A DNA stretch of 64,000 nucleotides from Helicobacter felistomachi (lineage in GTDB: Bacteria > Campylobacterota > Campylobacteria > Campylobacterales > Helicobacteraceae). Where the stretch lies: assembly GCF_030296895.1 (NCBI RefSeq), contig NZ_AP028022.1, positions 1,302,001 through 1,366,000 of the forward strand, written 5' to 3'. The translations under genes were made by a program, and so were the position numbers. The first letter of the stretch is position 1. The number at the start of each line of letters is the position of its first letter. This document shows, piece by piece, positions 8,333 to 16,167 of the stretch. Under the pieces are notes generated by a model. The model did not search any database. It was not told the origin of the DNA and worked only from the letters and a program-made list of their open reading frames with translations.

Positions 8333-9528
8333 TGGATCGCTATTTTGGAGAATTTGGGGGGGGCTTTGTGCCTGAACTCTTAGTCCCCGCTTTGACGCAG
8401 CTAGAACAAGCCTTTAAAGATTGCTTGCACGATACAGAGTTTCAAGCCGCTTTCAAGGGGCTTTTAAAGGACTTTGTGGGCCGGCCTAGTCCTTTAACTT
8501 TGGTGCAAAACTTCTGCCCCAACCCCAAAGTGAAAATGTATTTAAAAAGAGAAGATTTGATCCACGGGGGGGCGCATAAGACCAACCAAGCCCTAGGGCA
8601 AGCGTTGTTGGCGCAAAAAATAGGCAAAAAGCGCGTGATCGCCGAAACGGGAGCCGGGCAGCACGGCGTGGCTACAGCCATCGCTTGCGCGCTTTTGGGG
8701 CTAGAGTGTGTGGTGTATATGGGGGCTAAGGACATACAGCGTCAAGAGCAAAATGTCTTTAGGATGCGCCTACTTGGGGCTAAGGTGCAGTCCGTGGAAA
8801 GTGGATCAGCAAGTCTTAAAGATGCGATCAATGAGGCTTTAAGGGACTGGGCGAGTTCTTACACCAACACGCACTACTTGCTAGGCACCGCTGCCGGCCC
8901 ACACCCCTATCCCCAAATGGTGAAACACTTCCAAAGCGTGATCGGCACTGAAGCAAGGGCGCAGATTTTAGCAAAAGAGGGTAGGTTGCCCGACTCTGTC
9001 ATCGCCTGCGTGGGTGGGGGGTCTAATGCGATTGGCATTTTTGCGGGGTTTTTAAACGATCAGGATGTGGGTTTGATCGGCGTAGAGCCCGGGGGGCTTG
9101 GACTAGATTCGCACAAACACGGGGCAACTTTATGCAAGGGGAGCGTGGGGATTTTACACGGGTGCAAGACGTATATTTTGCAAGATAGCGAGGGGCAAAT
9201 ACAAGAGAGCCACAGCATTTCAGCTGGGCTAGATTACCCGGGTGTGGGTCCCGAGCATAGTTATTTAAAAACAAGTGGGCGGGCGCAGTATGTGGCTGTG
9301 AGCGACCAAGAGGCTTTAGAGGCGTTTGTACGCCTAAGCCAAAGTGAGGGCATCATCCCCGCCCTAGAGAGCGCCCACGCCCTAGCCCATGCTTATAAAC
9401 TTGCCAAAGAGTGCAAGACAGAAAGCCTCATGCTTGTTAATTTAAGCGGCAGGGGGGATAAGGACTTAGCCACGGTGCAAAATGCGTTAAAATTGTCTTG
9501 GGGGCGTATGCTTTTTAGAAATTTATAG
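8332..9528 (+). CDS. trpB: Tryptophan synthase beta chain
   Basis: The 398-residue PLP enzyme joins indole and serine to make tryptophan. The Schiff-base lysine lies in GGAHKTNQ (about residue 83), followed by [13 protein letters not shown] and the phosphate-binding [10 protein letters not shown] loop; [11 protein letters not shown] closes the fold. Its ATG overlaps the trpCF stop. The gene appears intact. The alpha subunit gene trpA, which normally follows and supplies indole, is absent: the next gene is the phase-variable coiled-coil gene. TrpB alone can still use free indole, so the locus may act in salvage, unless trpA lies elsewhere. Confidence 0.93.
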   Translation: MDRYFGEFGGGFVPELLVPALTQLEQAFKDCLHDTEFQAAFKGLLKDFVGRPSPLTLVQNFCPNPKVKMYLKREDLIHGGAHKTNQALGQALLAQKIGKKRVIAETGAGQHGVATAIACALLGLECVVYMGAKDIQRQEQNVFRMRLLGAKVQSVESGSASLKDAINEALRDWASSYTNTHYLLGTAAGPHPYPQMVKHFQSVIGTEARAQILAKEGRLPDSVIACVGGGSNAIGIFAGFLNDQDVGLIGVEPGGLGLDSHKHGATLCKGSVGILHGCKTYILQDSEGQIQESHSISAGLDYPGVGPEHSYLKTSGRAQYVAVSDQEALEAFVRLSQSEGIIPALESAHALAHAYKLAKECKTESLMLVNLSGRGDKDLATVQNALKLSWGRMLFRNL

Positions 9529-9534
9529 TAGAAT
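9529..9534 (+). promoter_or_regulatory. -10 box (TAGAAT) and strong ribosome site before the accessory cluster
   Basis: TAGAAT immediately follows the trpB stop codon, and a perfect AGGAGG ribosome site lies at 9553-9558, five bases before a TTG start at 9564. This suggests the accessory cluster can be transcribed independently of the trp genes. Confidence 0.4.
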
Positions 9535-9563
9535 TCGGATTTTACTTTGATTAGGAGGTTATT

Positions 9564-10966
9564 TTGAGTTTAGTGCGGTTGACCTATAAGTTAAACAATT
9601 TTAGCGAACCAAACAAAGAAAAATCCCAAAAATTTTTTGTAGGCGCGCACACTTGTTTTTTAAACTTAGAAGAAGTGGAGGGTGAAATCATCGTTGAGGT
9701 GCACCAATCTATGGGGGGGGGGGGGGGGTAACTCCCGCCAACGCCGCCTCTAAAGAACACCCCAGAAACCAAACCCAAGTCCAAGAACGAGTCCAAAACA
9801 CAGCTGACGAAGCCTATCAGGCTACACAATCTTTCCACACCCTTTCTCACGATTTACAAGATTTGCCAAATGACCCCCTAGAACTTTTAGGGCAATTAAA
9901 AAACGCGCTTGAGAGCATCACACCACTAGAGGAAGAAGGCATGGGTAAAAAGAAAGAATGCAAGATTTGCAAGATTTTAAAGAAGTTGGAGGGGCGCATC
10001 GGGGCTTTAGCCGAAGAGTTGGAGGGGTTAAAGAGCCAAAGCCCCACAAAAAGCCTAGATGCCACGCAACTTGAAACACTCGAGACAGAAAACGCCACCC
10101 TCACAAAAGAAAAGGCGGAATTAAAGGACAAAATAAAGGGACTAGAGAGTGCCAAGCAGGAAATTGAAGGGCAAAAAAATGGGCTGCAAAAGGCACTAGA
10201 GGACAAAAAAGAGGAATTAAAAAAGGTGCAAGCAGCGTTAGAACACAGCGAGCAGCAAGCGCAACAAGACAAAGAGGCATTACAGGGTAAACTAGACCGA
10301 CAAAGAATAGACAACGATCGCCTAGAACAAAAGCTTAAAGGCATTGAAGACGACCTAAAACGGGCTCAAGAAGACGAAGCAGAATTAAAGAATAAAAGTG
10401 AAAATCTAGAGCAAGAGCTAAGGCACGCTAAAACAGACAGAGAAAGGCTAGAAGGGGAGTTAAACACGGCGCGTGCAGATTGCCAAAACCTCAAGGACGC
10501 ACATGCCAAGCTAGAGGACGCGCTTAAAGCGGCAAAGGCTTATGAAAAAGAGGCTATGGGCTATAAAAACCTCGTCCTCGTGCAATTACTCAATTTAGCC
10601 AAACAGAGCGATCGGCTTTTAGAGCGCCTAGGGATCGATAAAAATGCCACTTTAGACGATCTCTTTGCCTCCAAGCTGGGGCAAGACCGCTTGTTTGTGC
10701 TTAAGTGCATCGCTGAAGACATCCAGCACTTCCGTGAGGATTTGGCTAAAATCCAGCCCTTGATCGCCTTTTTTAATGCCCTCTTTCCCCTTTTAGAGTC
10801 TACAGAAAAACTCACGCGTCTAAGCGTGCGTGAGGAGGACAGCTATAACCCTAGAGAGCACGCCACCCCAAAAGACCCACAACCTGTAAGGGGCAAGGTG
10901 AAAAAGGTGCACTTTGTGGGCTACAAACAGGGCTCAGCCATTTTTAAAAGTTTGGTTGAGGTCTAA
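9564..10966 (+). CDS. Phase-variable coiled-coil protein, first gene of the accessory cluster (frame off at G16)
   Basis: A TTG start behind a perfect AGGAGG site opens 50 codons (MSLVRLTYKLNN...VHQSM), then a run of sixteen Gs (9713-9728) leads straight into TAA. With 14 or 17 Gs the frame continues without interruption through PANAASKEHPRNQTQ into the long frame that ends at 10966, giving about 467 residues. Roughly residues 150 to 310 form an almost unbroken coiled coil rich in E, K, Q and L heptads; the last 140 residues are globular (LLNLAKQSDRLLERLG, KVKKVHFVGYKQGSA). No membrane segment is present. I know no named family. Its position suggests a scaffold or nucleotide-exchange-like partner of the Hsp70-type ATPase that follows; this is inference. 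Confidence 0.75.
9713..9728 (+). repeat. G16 homopolymer contingency tract
   Basis: Sixteen consecutive Gs inside the reading frame of the coiled-coil gene, flanked by ATG codon bases and TAACTCC. Of the three possible frames downstream, only one (14, 17, ... Gs) is open for more than 400 codons; the other two stop within 10 codons. This is the signature of slipped-strand on/off switching. Confidence 0.88.
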
Positions 10967-11064
10967 ACTAGAGCATGGAAAGAGGGCGGCGGCTCAACTG
11001 GCGTGGATACCTTCTATGCCTCGTGAAAAAAGTGAAAAAGACCATTTTAAGAAAGGAAACATCG

Positions 11065-12189
11065 ATGAATCCCTTAAATTTAAAAAACGACAAAATCAGA
11101 GAAACGCTCACAAGCATCACTTTGCCTGTAGACCACCCCATTGCGCTTAAACTCAAGGAGTTGAGCCCCGAGGATCGCAAGTTTTTAAAAGACTTTGAGA
11201 ATGTTAAGCGCAACGCCTTGCTTACCCGCAAGGAGATTAGGACCAAAAAGGGCGGGGGTTTGGGCGAAAACGAACAACGCTTGCTGGAGCTGATCGATTG
11301 CATTTGTGCGGCTAACCCCAAAGACCCCTCCAAAGAATTGCTGTCTTTGATGGAAGAGCTGGCATGGCTACAAGACAACAGTGCCGCAAGTCAAAATTGC
11401 ATCACCTCGCAGGAATTGGCGCGGGCTAAGAGGATTTTAGGGCAGAACAACGCGATGCGCCGCTTAAGCAAAGAGGCGTTTTTACAATTCAAGCAATGGC
11501 TTTTAGAGGTGGATCAAGTGGCGATCAATTTAGACCCCTACGATCATAATCTCTTAGAAGACCCCAATGCCGGGCACTGGGACATACACCCCCAAACTTC
11601 CAGCGATCAAAACACCATCACATTTTGTTTCCCCGAACCTAGTGCCAACGAGCACTGCACCCTAAACACCCGCCACCCCCTAAACAATCAAGATGTCTTT
11701 TGGCGTAAAGCTGAGGTGGTGGCGATCGACTTTGGCACTAAGAGCACCACAGCGGCAATTTTAGACAAAAACAGCCGTAAAATCCTACTCTCCATTGGGA
11801 CACTAGACACCAAAAAAGAGATCGTTGAGGCAGATTTTGAAAACCCCACCTTCATGGAGTTTAGCGATTATAAAAAATTCTTAAGGGATTACAACCGCCT
11901 TGAACACCGCCCCTTTACAGACATCGCGGATTTAAGCATCTCACACATGGCTTTTGAACACTTCAGGGAAGCCACGGGCAACAACTATTACCGCTTTTTT
12001 TATAAGCTCAAACAATGGGCGGGGACTTCGGGCAACGAAGTGCGGGTGCAAGATAGAGATGGGGTGGCTTGGGATTTAGGCGACATCACCGACTATGGGA
12101 CGGGCAACCCCGACCCCATTGAGATTTACGCCTATCTCTTGGGGCGTTACATCAACAACATGGGGGCAACCCTGAAGGGGTGCATTTGA
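11065..12189 (+). CDS. Hsp70/actin-like ATPase, N-terminal half
   Basis: ATG 11065 is chosen because GAAAGGAA lies just before it; a longer frame back to 10975 lacks such a site. The 374 residues begin with a roughly 215-residue lead-in not found in DnaK, then carry the phosphate-1 loop VVAIDFGTKSTTAAIL (Asp at residue 222), as in Hsp70/actin ATPases. The frame stops at 12189, while the remaining nucleotide-binding motifs are in the next frame. Adding one G to the GGGG at 12177-12180 would join both halves (TLKGVHLTYLLSYPAKY). In the accessory cluster it would act as a chaperone-like motor for the neighbouring secretion-type proteins; that role is inferred. Confidence 0.75.
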   Translation: MNPLNLKNDKIRETLTSITLPVDHPIALKLKELSPEDRKFLKDFENVKRNALLTRKEIRTKKGGGLGENEQRLLELIDCICAANPKDPSKELLSLMEELAWLQDNSAASQNCITSQELARAKRILGQNNAMRRLSKEAFLQFKQWLLEVDQVAINLDPYDHNLLEDPNAGHWDIHPQTSSDQNTITFCFPEPSANEHCTLNTRHPLNNQDVFWRKAEVVAIDFGTKSTTAAILDKNSRKILLSIGTLDTKKEIVEADFENPTFMEFSDYKKFLRDYNRLEHRPFTDIADLSISHMAFEHFREATGNNYYRFFYKLKQWAGTSGNEVRVQDRDGVAWDLGDITDYGTGNPDPIEIYAYLLGRYINNMGATLKGCI

Positions 12190-13625
12190 CCTATCTTTTA
12201 TCCTACCCCGCAAAATACGAAAAGGAACAACGAGAACACATCAAAGAAAGCTTCATGCGTGGGCTGGCAAAATCCCTGCCTCAAGGTGTCTTTGACCCCT
12301 ATGTTACGGGTAAAAAGGAAAACGAGCGGACTAAAGTAGAAAAAATGGTTGTGGAAATGAATGTGAGCGAGCCAGCCGCTTACGCCATCAGCGCGCTGCA
12401 AGCCTTTGGTTTCACACTTAAGAATCTAGGGGCAGAGGCGATCAATTACGGGGTGTTTGACTTTGGTGGGGGGACGACAGATTTTGACTTTGGTTACTGG
12501 GAGAGGAGCGCAGATGAGGACAAAGACTACGATCTGCACCACTTTAAGGAGGGGGGTGCGAAATACTTAGGCGGGGAAAATCTTTTAGAACTCTTGGCAC
12601 TAGAAGTGTTTAAGGACAACATGGAGGAAGTGCGCCAAAAGGACTTTGTGATCGCCACACCCAATTACGAAGCTAGGGTTACTAACGTCCACACCTTGCG
12701 CGCCTTCATCGACAACAAAAGAGAGGGGCGGCGCAATTTGCAGACGATTGCCGAAGAGTTGCGCCCCTTTTTGCACGGCTTAGATGAGGAGCAAATCCAC
12801 GCCGCAGAATTAGAAGAAGAGCGCATCAACTTGAGTTTAGTCGGCCGCCAGGGCAACCCCCAAAGCGCGCAATTCATGGTCAACCGCACGAAATTATTGC
12901 AGATTTTAAAAACGGAAATCGGGCTCGTCATCACCGACTTTTTTGAGGCGTTGCGGGAAGCTGCCCCGCACATGAAACACGCCAGCCACGTGCATATTTT
13001 CTTAGGGGGTAACTCCAGCCGTTCGCCCTTAGTGAAAATGCTCTTTGAAGAAGAGGCGGCTAAAAGGCAGGCGCAGTCTAAAACAGAGATCACCTTCACC
13101 ATCTACCCCCCACTAGGCACGTCAGAGGCTGATGCGATCATCAAAGAGAGGAGCGGCAAAGACCCCGAACCCGACCAACAACGGCGCGTTACTTGTAAAA
13201 CGGGGGTGGTCTTTGGACTCTTAGACGGGCGCGATCAACACGGCGGGGGCATCAACATTTGCTCTAAAGATGCCTGCCCGGATAGAGAACCTGTTTTTAA
13301 ATTCTATTTGGGGCGTAAAAAGGGAGATTGTTTCCATTTGATCTTAGAAAAAGAGGAGATGGTGGTTGGGGAGTGGGTGGAATTTAGCTCTAAATTTAAA
13401 GGGCAAAGGCTGGAGCTTTACTACACCGACAAGCCCCGCGCCACGACCAACGAACTTTCCATTGAAGAGGCGGTTAGAGAACCCATCTTCTTTGAAGACA
13501 CCTATGAAGAGGACATTTACCAAATCAAAATCAAGCGAGTCAATACGGACAGCATCGTGGTGGGGGTTTTCACGATGGATGGGGATTCGTGTGAAGACGA
13601 ACACCTCGTGCAACTAAAATCTTAG
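12180..13625 (+). CDS. Hsp70/actin-like ATPase, C-terminal half
   Basis: This frame (GTG 12180, 481 codons) supplies the other Hsp70/actin ATPase motifs: phosphate-2 YGVFDFGGGTTDFDFG (Asp at residue 94) and the adenosine loop VHIFLGGNSSRSPLV (about residues 272-286). A C-terminal region follows that is shorter than the DnaK substrate-binding and lid domains and looks beta-rich. It overlaps the N-terminal half by ten bases in another frame and has no clear ribosome site, so a single-base frameshift in one original gene of about 850 residues is the simplest reading. Programmed frameshifting or two-subunit assembly are alternatives. Confidence 0.75.
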   Translation: MHLTYLLSYPAKYEKEQREHIKESFMRGLAKSLPQGVFDPYVTGKKENERTKVEKMVVEMNVSEPAAYAISALQAFGFTLKNLGAEAINYGVFDFGGGTTDFDFGYWERSADEDKDYDLHHFKEGGAKYLGGENLLELLALEVFKDNMEEVRQKDFVIATPNYEARVTNVHTLRAFIDNKREGRRNLQTIAEELRPFLHGLDEEQIHAAELEEERINLSLVGRQGNPQSAQFMVNRTKLLQILKTEIGLVITDFFEALREAAPHMKHASHVHIFLGGNSSRSPLVKMLFEEEAAKRQAQSKTEITFTIYPPLGTSEADAIIKERSGKDPEPDQQRRVTCKTGVVFGLLDGRDQHGGGINICSKDACPDREPVFKFYLGRKKGDCFHLILEKEEMVVGEWVEFSSKFKGQRLELYYTDKPRATTNELSIEEAVREPIFFEDTYEEDIYQIKIKRVNTDSIVVGVFTMDGDSCEDEHLVQLKS

Positions 13626-13635
13626 GAGAACTCTC

Positions 13636-14217
13636 ATGTATGCGTATGTTTTTGTGATTTTGGATCAAAAGGTGGGGGTGTTTAAGCGCACCCAACAGAG
13701 GGGTTTGGTCTTTGTCTGTATGCAGGAGGCGGGGGCGGACTTTTTTACAAACTTTAATGAAATTTACAACATCGAGCCGGGCAAAGCAAGGGATTTTTGT
13801 TTTGTATACCCTAAAGAGTCGCGCTCCCCCTTGTTGCAATCTACTTATTTTAAGCCCCAGCTAAAGGGGAGTGTGTGGGGACCTAGCTTGCTCTGCGACC
13901 TTTTAAATTTACTCTACATGCAGCACGGACTCAAGGCGTGCTTGCAAGACAATGGGGGGCATTCACTCGGGGAGGCATTAGGGAGTGTCGTTTTTTGCAC
14001 CAACGCCGATCTAAGCCCGCAAAAAACCTTAAGTCCCAAAATGCCCCACAACAGCGAGCAATCCGGGTGGCAACAAGAGGAATGGGAAAAAACCAAAGAG
14101 TATGAAAAAGCTAGGGGCAAGAAACACCAAGAGCCCGCCACCGCTCAACCCATAGCGTGTAAGTTGTCTAGCGAGGGCGGGGATAAACCCCCCACCACAC
14201 AAGAAACCAACCACTGA
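13636..14217 (+). CDS. Unknown protein of the accessory cluster (193 aa)
   Basis: An ATG at 13636 follows the Hsp70-like gene after ten bases with a TAGGAGAA ribosome site. The first 120 residues look globular and beta-rich (MYAYVFVILDQKVGVFKR); the last 70 are polar, low-complexity and rich in K, E, Q and P, likely disordered. No signal peptide or membrane helix. I recognise no family. Its fixed place between the ATPase and the WXG100-like gene points to a cluster-specific accessory or adaptor role, which remains inference. Confidence 0.6.
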   Translation: MYAYVFVILDQKVGVFKRTQQRGLVFVCMQEAGADFFTNFNEIYNIEPGKARDFCFVYPKESRSPLLQSTYFKPQLKGSVWGPSLLCDLLNLLYMQHGLKACLQDNGGHSLGEALGSVVFCTNADLSPQKTLSPKMPHNSEQSGWQQEEWEKTKEYEKARGKKHQEPATAQPIACKLSSEGGDKPPTTQETNH

Positions 14218-14258
14218 TTTTAAGGGCGGTGGGTGGGAAATTTATTTAAGGAGCAACA

Positions 14259-14528
14259 ATGGCACAAGCAGTGATGGACCCTGATGAGGCTGAGGATTTC
14301 ACCAACCACCTACAAAGCTTCATGGACGACTTGAATGAAATGGTGCGCAGTCTAAACGGGCACTTCCGCGCTTTAGGCGACACTTGGGCGGACACCAAGT
14401 ATTTAGAATTTGAGGAAGTGCTTAAGGAGTTGGAGGGCTTTTTAAAGCACTTTGACGAGCAAGCAGAGGAACAAGTGCGCTGGCTTAGGCGCAAGATCGA
14501 AGAGACACGCACTTATTTAGGGGTGTAG
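14259..14528 (+). CDS. WXG100-like protein (ESAT-6 fold)
   Basis: The 89-residue, all-helical, acidic protein has the size and layout of the WXG100 superfamily: a first helix, a central LGDTWADTKYLEF turn, then a second long helix ending in KIEETRTYLG. The WxD form of the turn, with following F/Y, is a variant I associate with FtsK-linked WXG100-like proteins outside the Actinobacteria and Firmicutes. Members form helical hairpin dimers and are substrates or partners of FtsK/EssC-type ATPases. A good ribosome site (AAGGAG at 14248-14253) precedes the ATG. It lies one base ahead of the next gene, which also has a WXG/LXG-like start, and shares the cluster with an FtsK-type ATPase. Confidence 0.75.
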   Translation: MAQAVMDPDEAEDFTNHLQSFMDDLNEMVRSLNGHFRALGDTWADTKYLEFEEVLKELEGFLKHFDEQAEEQVRWLRRKIEETRTYLGV

Positions 14529-14529
14529 T

Positions 14530-15539
14530 GTGCCTGTCAATGTCGACACCAAAGAGGTGCGCGCCGTCCTTGAGCGTTTTGAGGACTTTAAGGAGCATTT
14601 GCACCAAGAGACCCGCGCCTTTTTACAGGAGCTAGAAACCTTTTATGAGGAAACCAAAGAGGAATTGACCCAAACCAAGCAGGCCCTACAAGAGGCCAGA
14701 GAGGGGCTAGCCAGTGCTAGGGCGTGGGAGGTTGCTTGTGAGATCGCGCTTGCCATTGCCATCGCCACAGAGTGGGGGGTGTGGGCGGCGACAATCGCTC
14801 TAAACATCGCAACTGATAAGCGCGAAAAATGGGAGCAAAAAGTCGCCTTGCTAGAGGAGGCGGTGGAAATCTACACAGAGCAGCTTAGGCGTATCCAAAC
14901 GATTTTGATCGAGGAATTTTGCCAGCAAAGCCGAGCCTTGCTCTTAGCCTATGGAGAGGCGCACCACGAGCTTAAAAGGCGCGCGCTTAAAGCCAGCGAG
15001 ATCATCGAACAACAATACATGATCCCCCCAGAGATTCAAAAACTCTACGACCATCTGCAGGGCTTAGAGTCCCAGCTAGACCCCCTCCTCAAGCAAGCGC
15101 AAATACAAGCCATCCACGATGAATACCGCGCCTTTTTACAAGAGCGCAAAGAGGGCTTTATTGTCAGCCAAGATGAGACCTTTAAAACCCCTTTTAACGA
15201 TCTCAATCTGCCCGTTTTCCCGGCCATCTTTAGCACCCATTTAGATTTAAAAAATTTAGACAACGAAAAGCCCATGTTGTGCTTTTATGCGTTAAAAGCT
15301 TTGCAAAAGGCTTTAAGCACAAGCCCGGCTTTACAAGAAATCTTGAGCGAGGAGGACAAAGCGCAGATCAACAAGGGCATCACGCCTAAGGGCTATATGT
15401 GGCATTTTGACCCTAACCCCCACTAGGCACCATGCAGTTGGTGCGCGAAGAGGTGCTTTTGTCCGTCCCCCACACGAAAGGATACCCGCTATGGAAAGAA
15501 ATACTCCCCAACCTAAAAACCCAAATTGGGGATTTGTGA
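14530..15539 (+). pseudogene. WXG/LXG-like polymorphic toxin with WHH-type HNH nuclease tail (frameshift near C-terminus)
   Basis: Beginning with GTG at 14530, residues 1-70 form a charged helical hairpin; about 75-97 is a hydrophobic, alanine-rich segment; then a further helical region to about 200. The frame ends at 15426 just inside a nuclease motif, GYMWHFDPNP. One extra C in the C5 run at 15417-15421 would continue it as GTMQLVREEVLLSVPHTKG to a stop at 15539, which together match the WHH/LHH class of HNH/Endo VII toxin domains (the second H is F here). The restored end overlaps the immunity gene by 49 bases. It would be a DNA-cutting effector delivered to rivals or host; as sequenced it is probably inactive. 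The frameshift may be real or a base-call error. Confidence 0.65.
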
Positions 15540-15913
15540 TCCCCCTAGAGGACAACGCCCTAGAGAGCGCGCAAAAGCTGTGCGCTCTAGAGTTTAGCCC
15601 CGCTTTTTTAGAGTTCTTAAAACGCGCCAACAACGCCATCCCCCCTAAGCGCAACTTTAGCGTAGGGCAGGAGAACTATACTTTTAAAAATGTGCTGAAC
15701 TTCAATATGGAGGGCAAATGCACTTTTGCCTTTTTCATGCAAAAGCTCAAAGCCCATTTAGAGGCGCAAGAAATCTTTTTTGGCAGCGATGGCTATGGCG
15801 GGTTGTTTATCCTAGACACCGCCAGCGATCAGGTCTTATTTTTAGACACGGATACGGGGGCCAAAAAGCCCTTGATCGCCCTTGATCTTTTGCTGAAAAA
15901 ATTAGAATCTTAA
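15491..15913 (+). CDS. SUKH (SMI1/KNR4) family immunity protein
   Basis: The frame is open from 15407, but ATG 15491 with AAAGG at 15476-15480 is preferred, giving 140 residues. It begins MERNTPQPKN and shows SUKH traits: FSPAFLEFLKRANNA near the start and FGSDGYGGLFILD with QVLFLDTDTG later. SUKH proteins bind and neutralise the nuclease toxin encoded just upstream; the overlap of the start with the toxin's restored 3' end supports a dedicated toxin-immunity pair. Keeping the immunity gene intact after loss of the toxin frame is common in such loci. Confidence 0.7.
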   Translation: MERNTPQPKNPNWGFVIPLEDNALESAQKLCALEFSPAFLEFLKRANNAIPPKRNFSVGQENYTFKNVLNFNMEGKCTFAFFMQKLKAHLEAQEIFFGSDGYGGLFILDTASDQVLFLDTDTGAKKPLIALDLLLKKLES

Positions 15914-15923
15914 GGAGTTTTGT

Positions 15924-16157
15924 ATGCACTATGAAGGCAGCGTGCGGCATGTGCGGCATTTAGAAGATTTGTTTTTAGAGGCGATGGACGATGATTTGGG
16001 GCGTAAACTCAGCACAGAGGTGATCGAGGAGATGTGCCATTTAGCCAACCAGTTTGAAAACCTTGAGCTGGAGATGATCCGCCATAAACAGATCATCACC
16101 GATCGCCTAGAGGAAGCGCGCGCTTTAGTCCAGCAAGCCCACAGCATCCAACCCTAA
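15924..16157 (+). CDS. Small helical protein of the accessory cluster (77 aa)
   Basis: ATG 15924 is preceded by TAAGGAG (15911-15917), ten bases after the immunity gene. The product is short, acidic and predicted to be two helices (LEDLFLEAMDDDLG; HLANQFENLELEMIRHK). Its size resembles WXG100-like or chaperone-like partners, but the central W motif is lacking. It lies ten bases before the FtsK-like ATPase gene, so it could be an adaptor for it. Family unknown. Confidence 0.55.
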   Translation: MHYEGSVRHVRHLEDLFLEAMDDDLGRKLSTEVIEEMCHLANQFENLELEMIRHKQIITDRLEEARALVQQAHSIQP

Positions 16158-16167
16158 AGGAAGTTTT

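Noticed and set aside
10975..11064. Longer Hsp70-like N-terminus from 10975
   Set aside because: No ribosome site and an unusual basic, tryptophan-rich lead; ATG 11065 has GAAAGGAA at good spacing.
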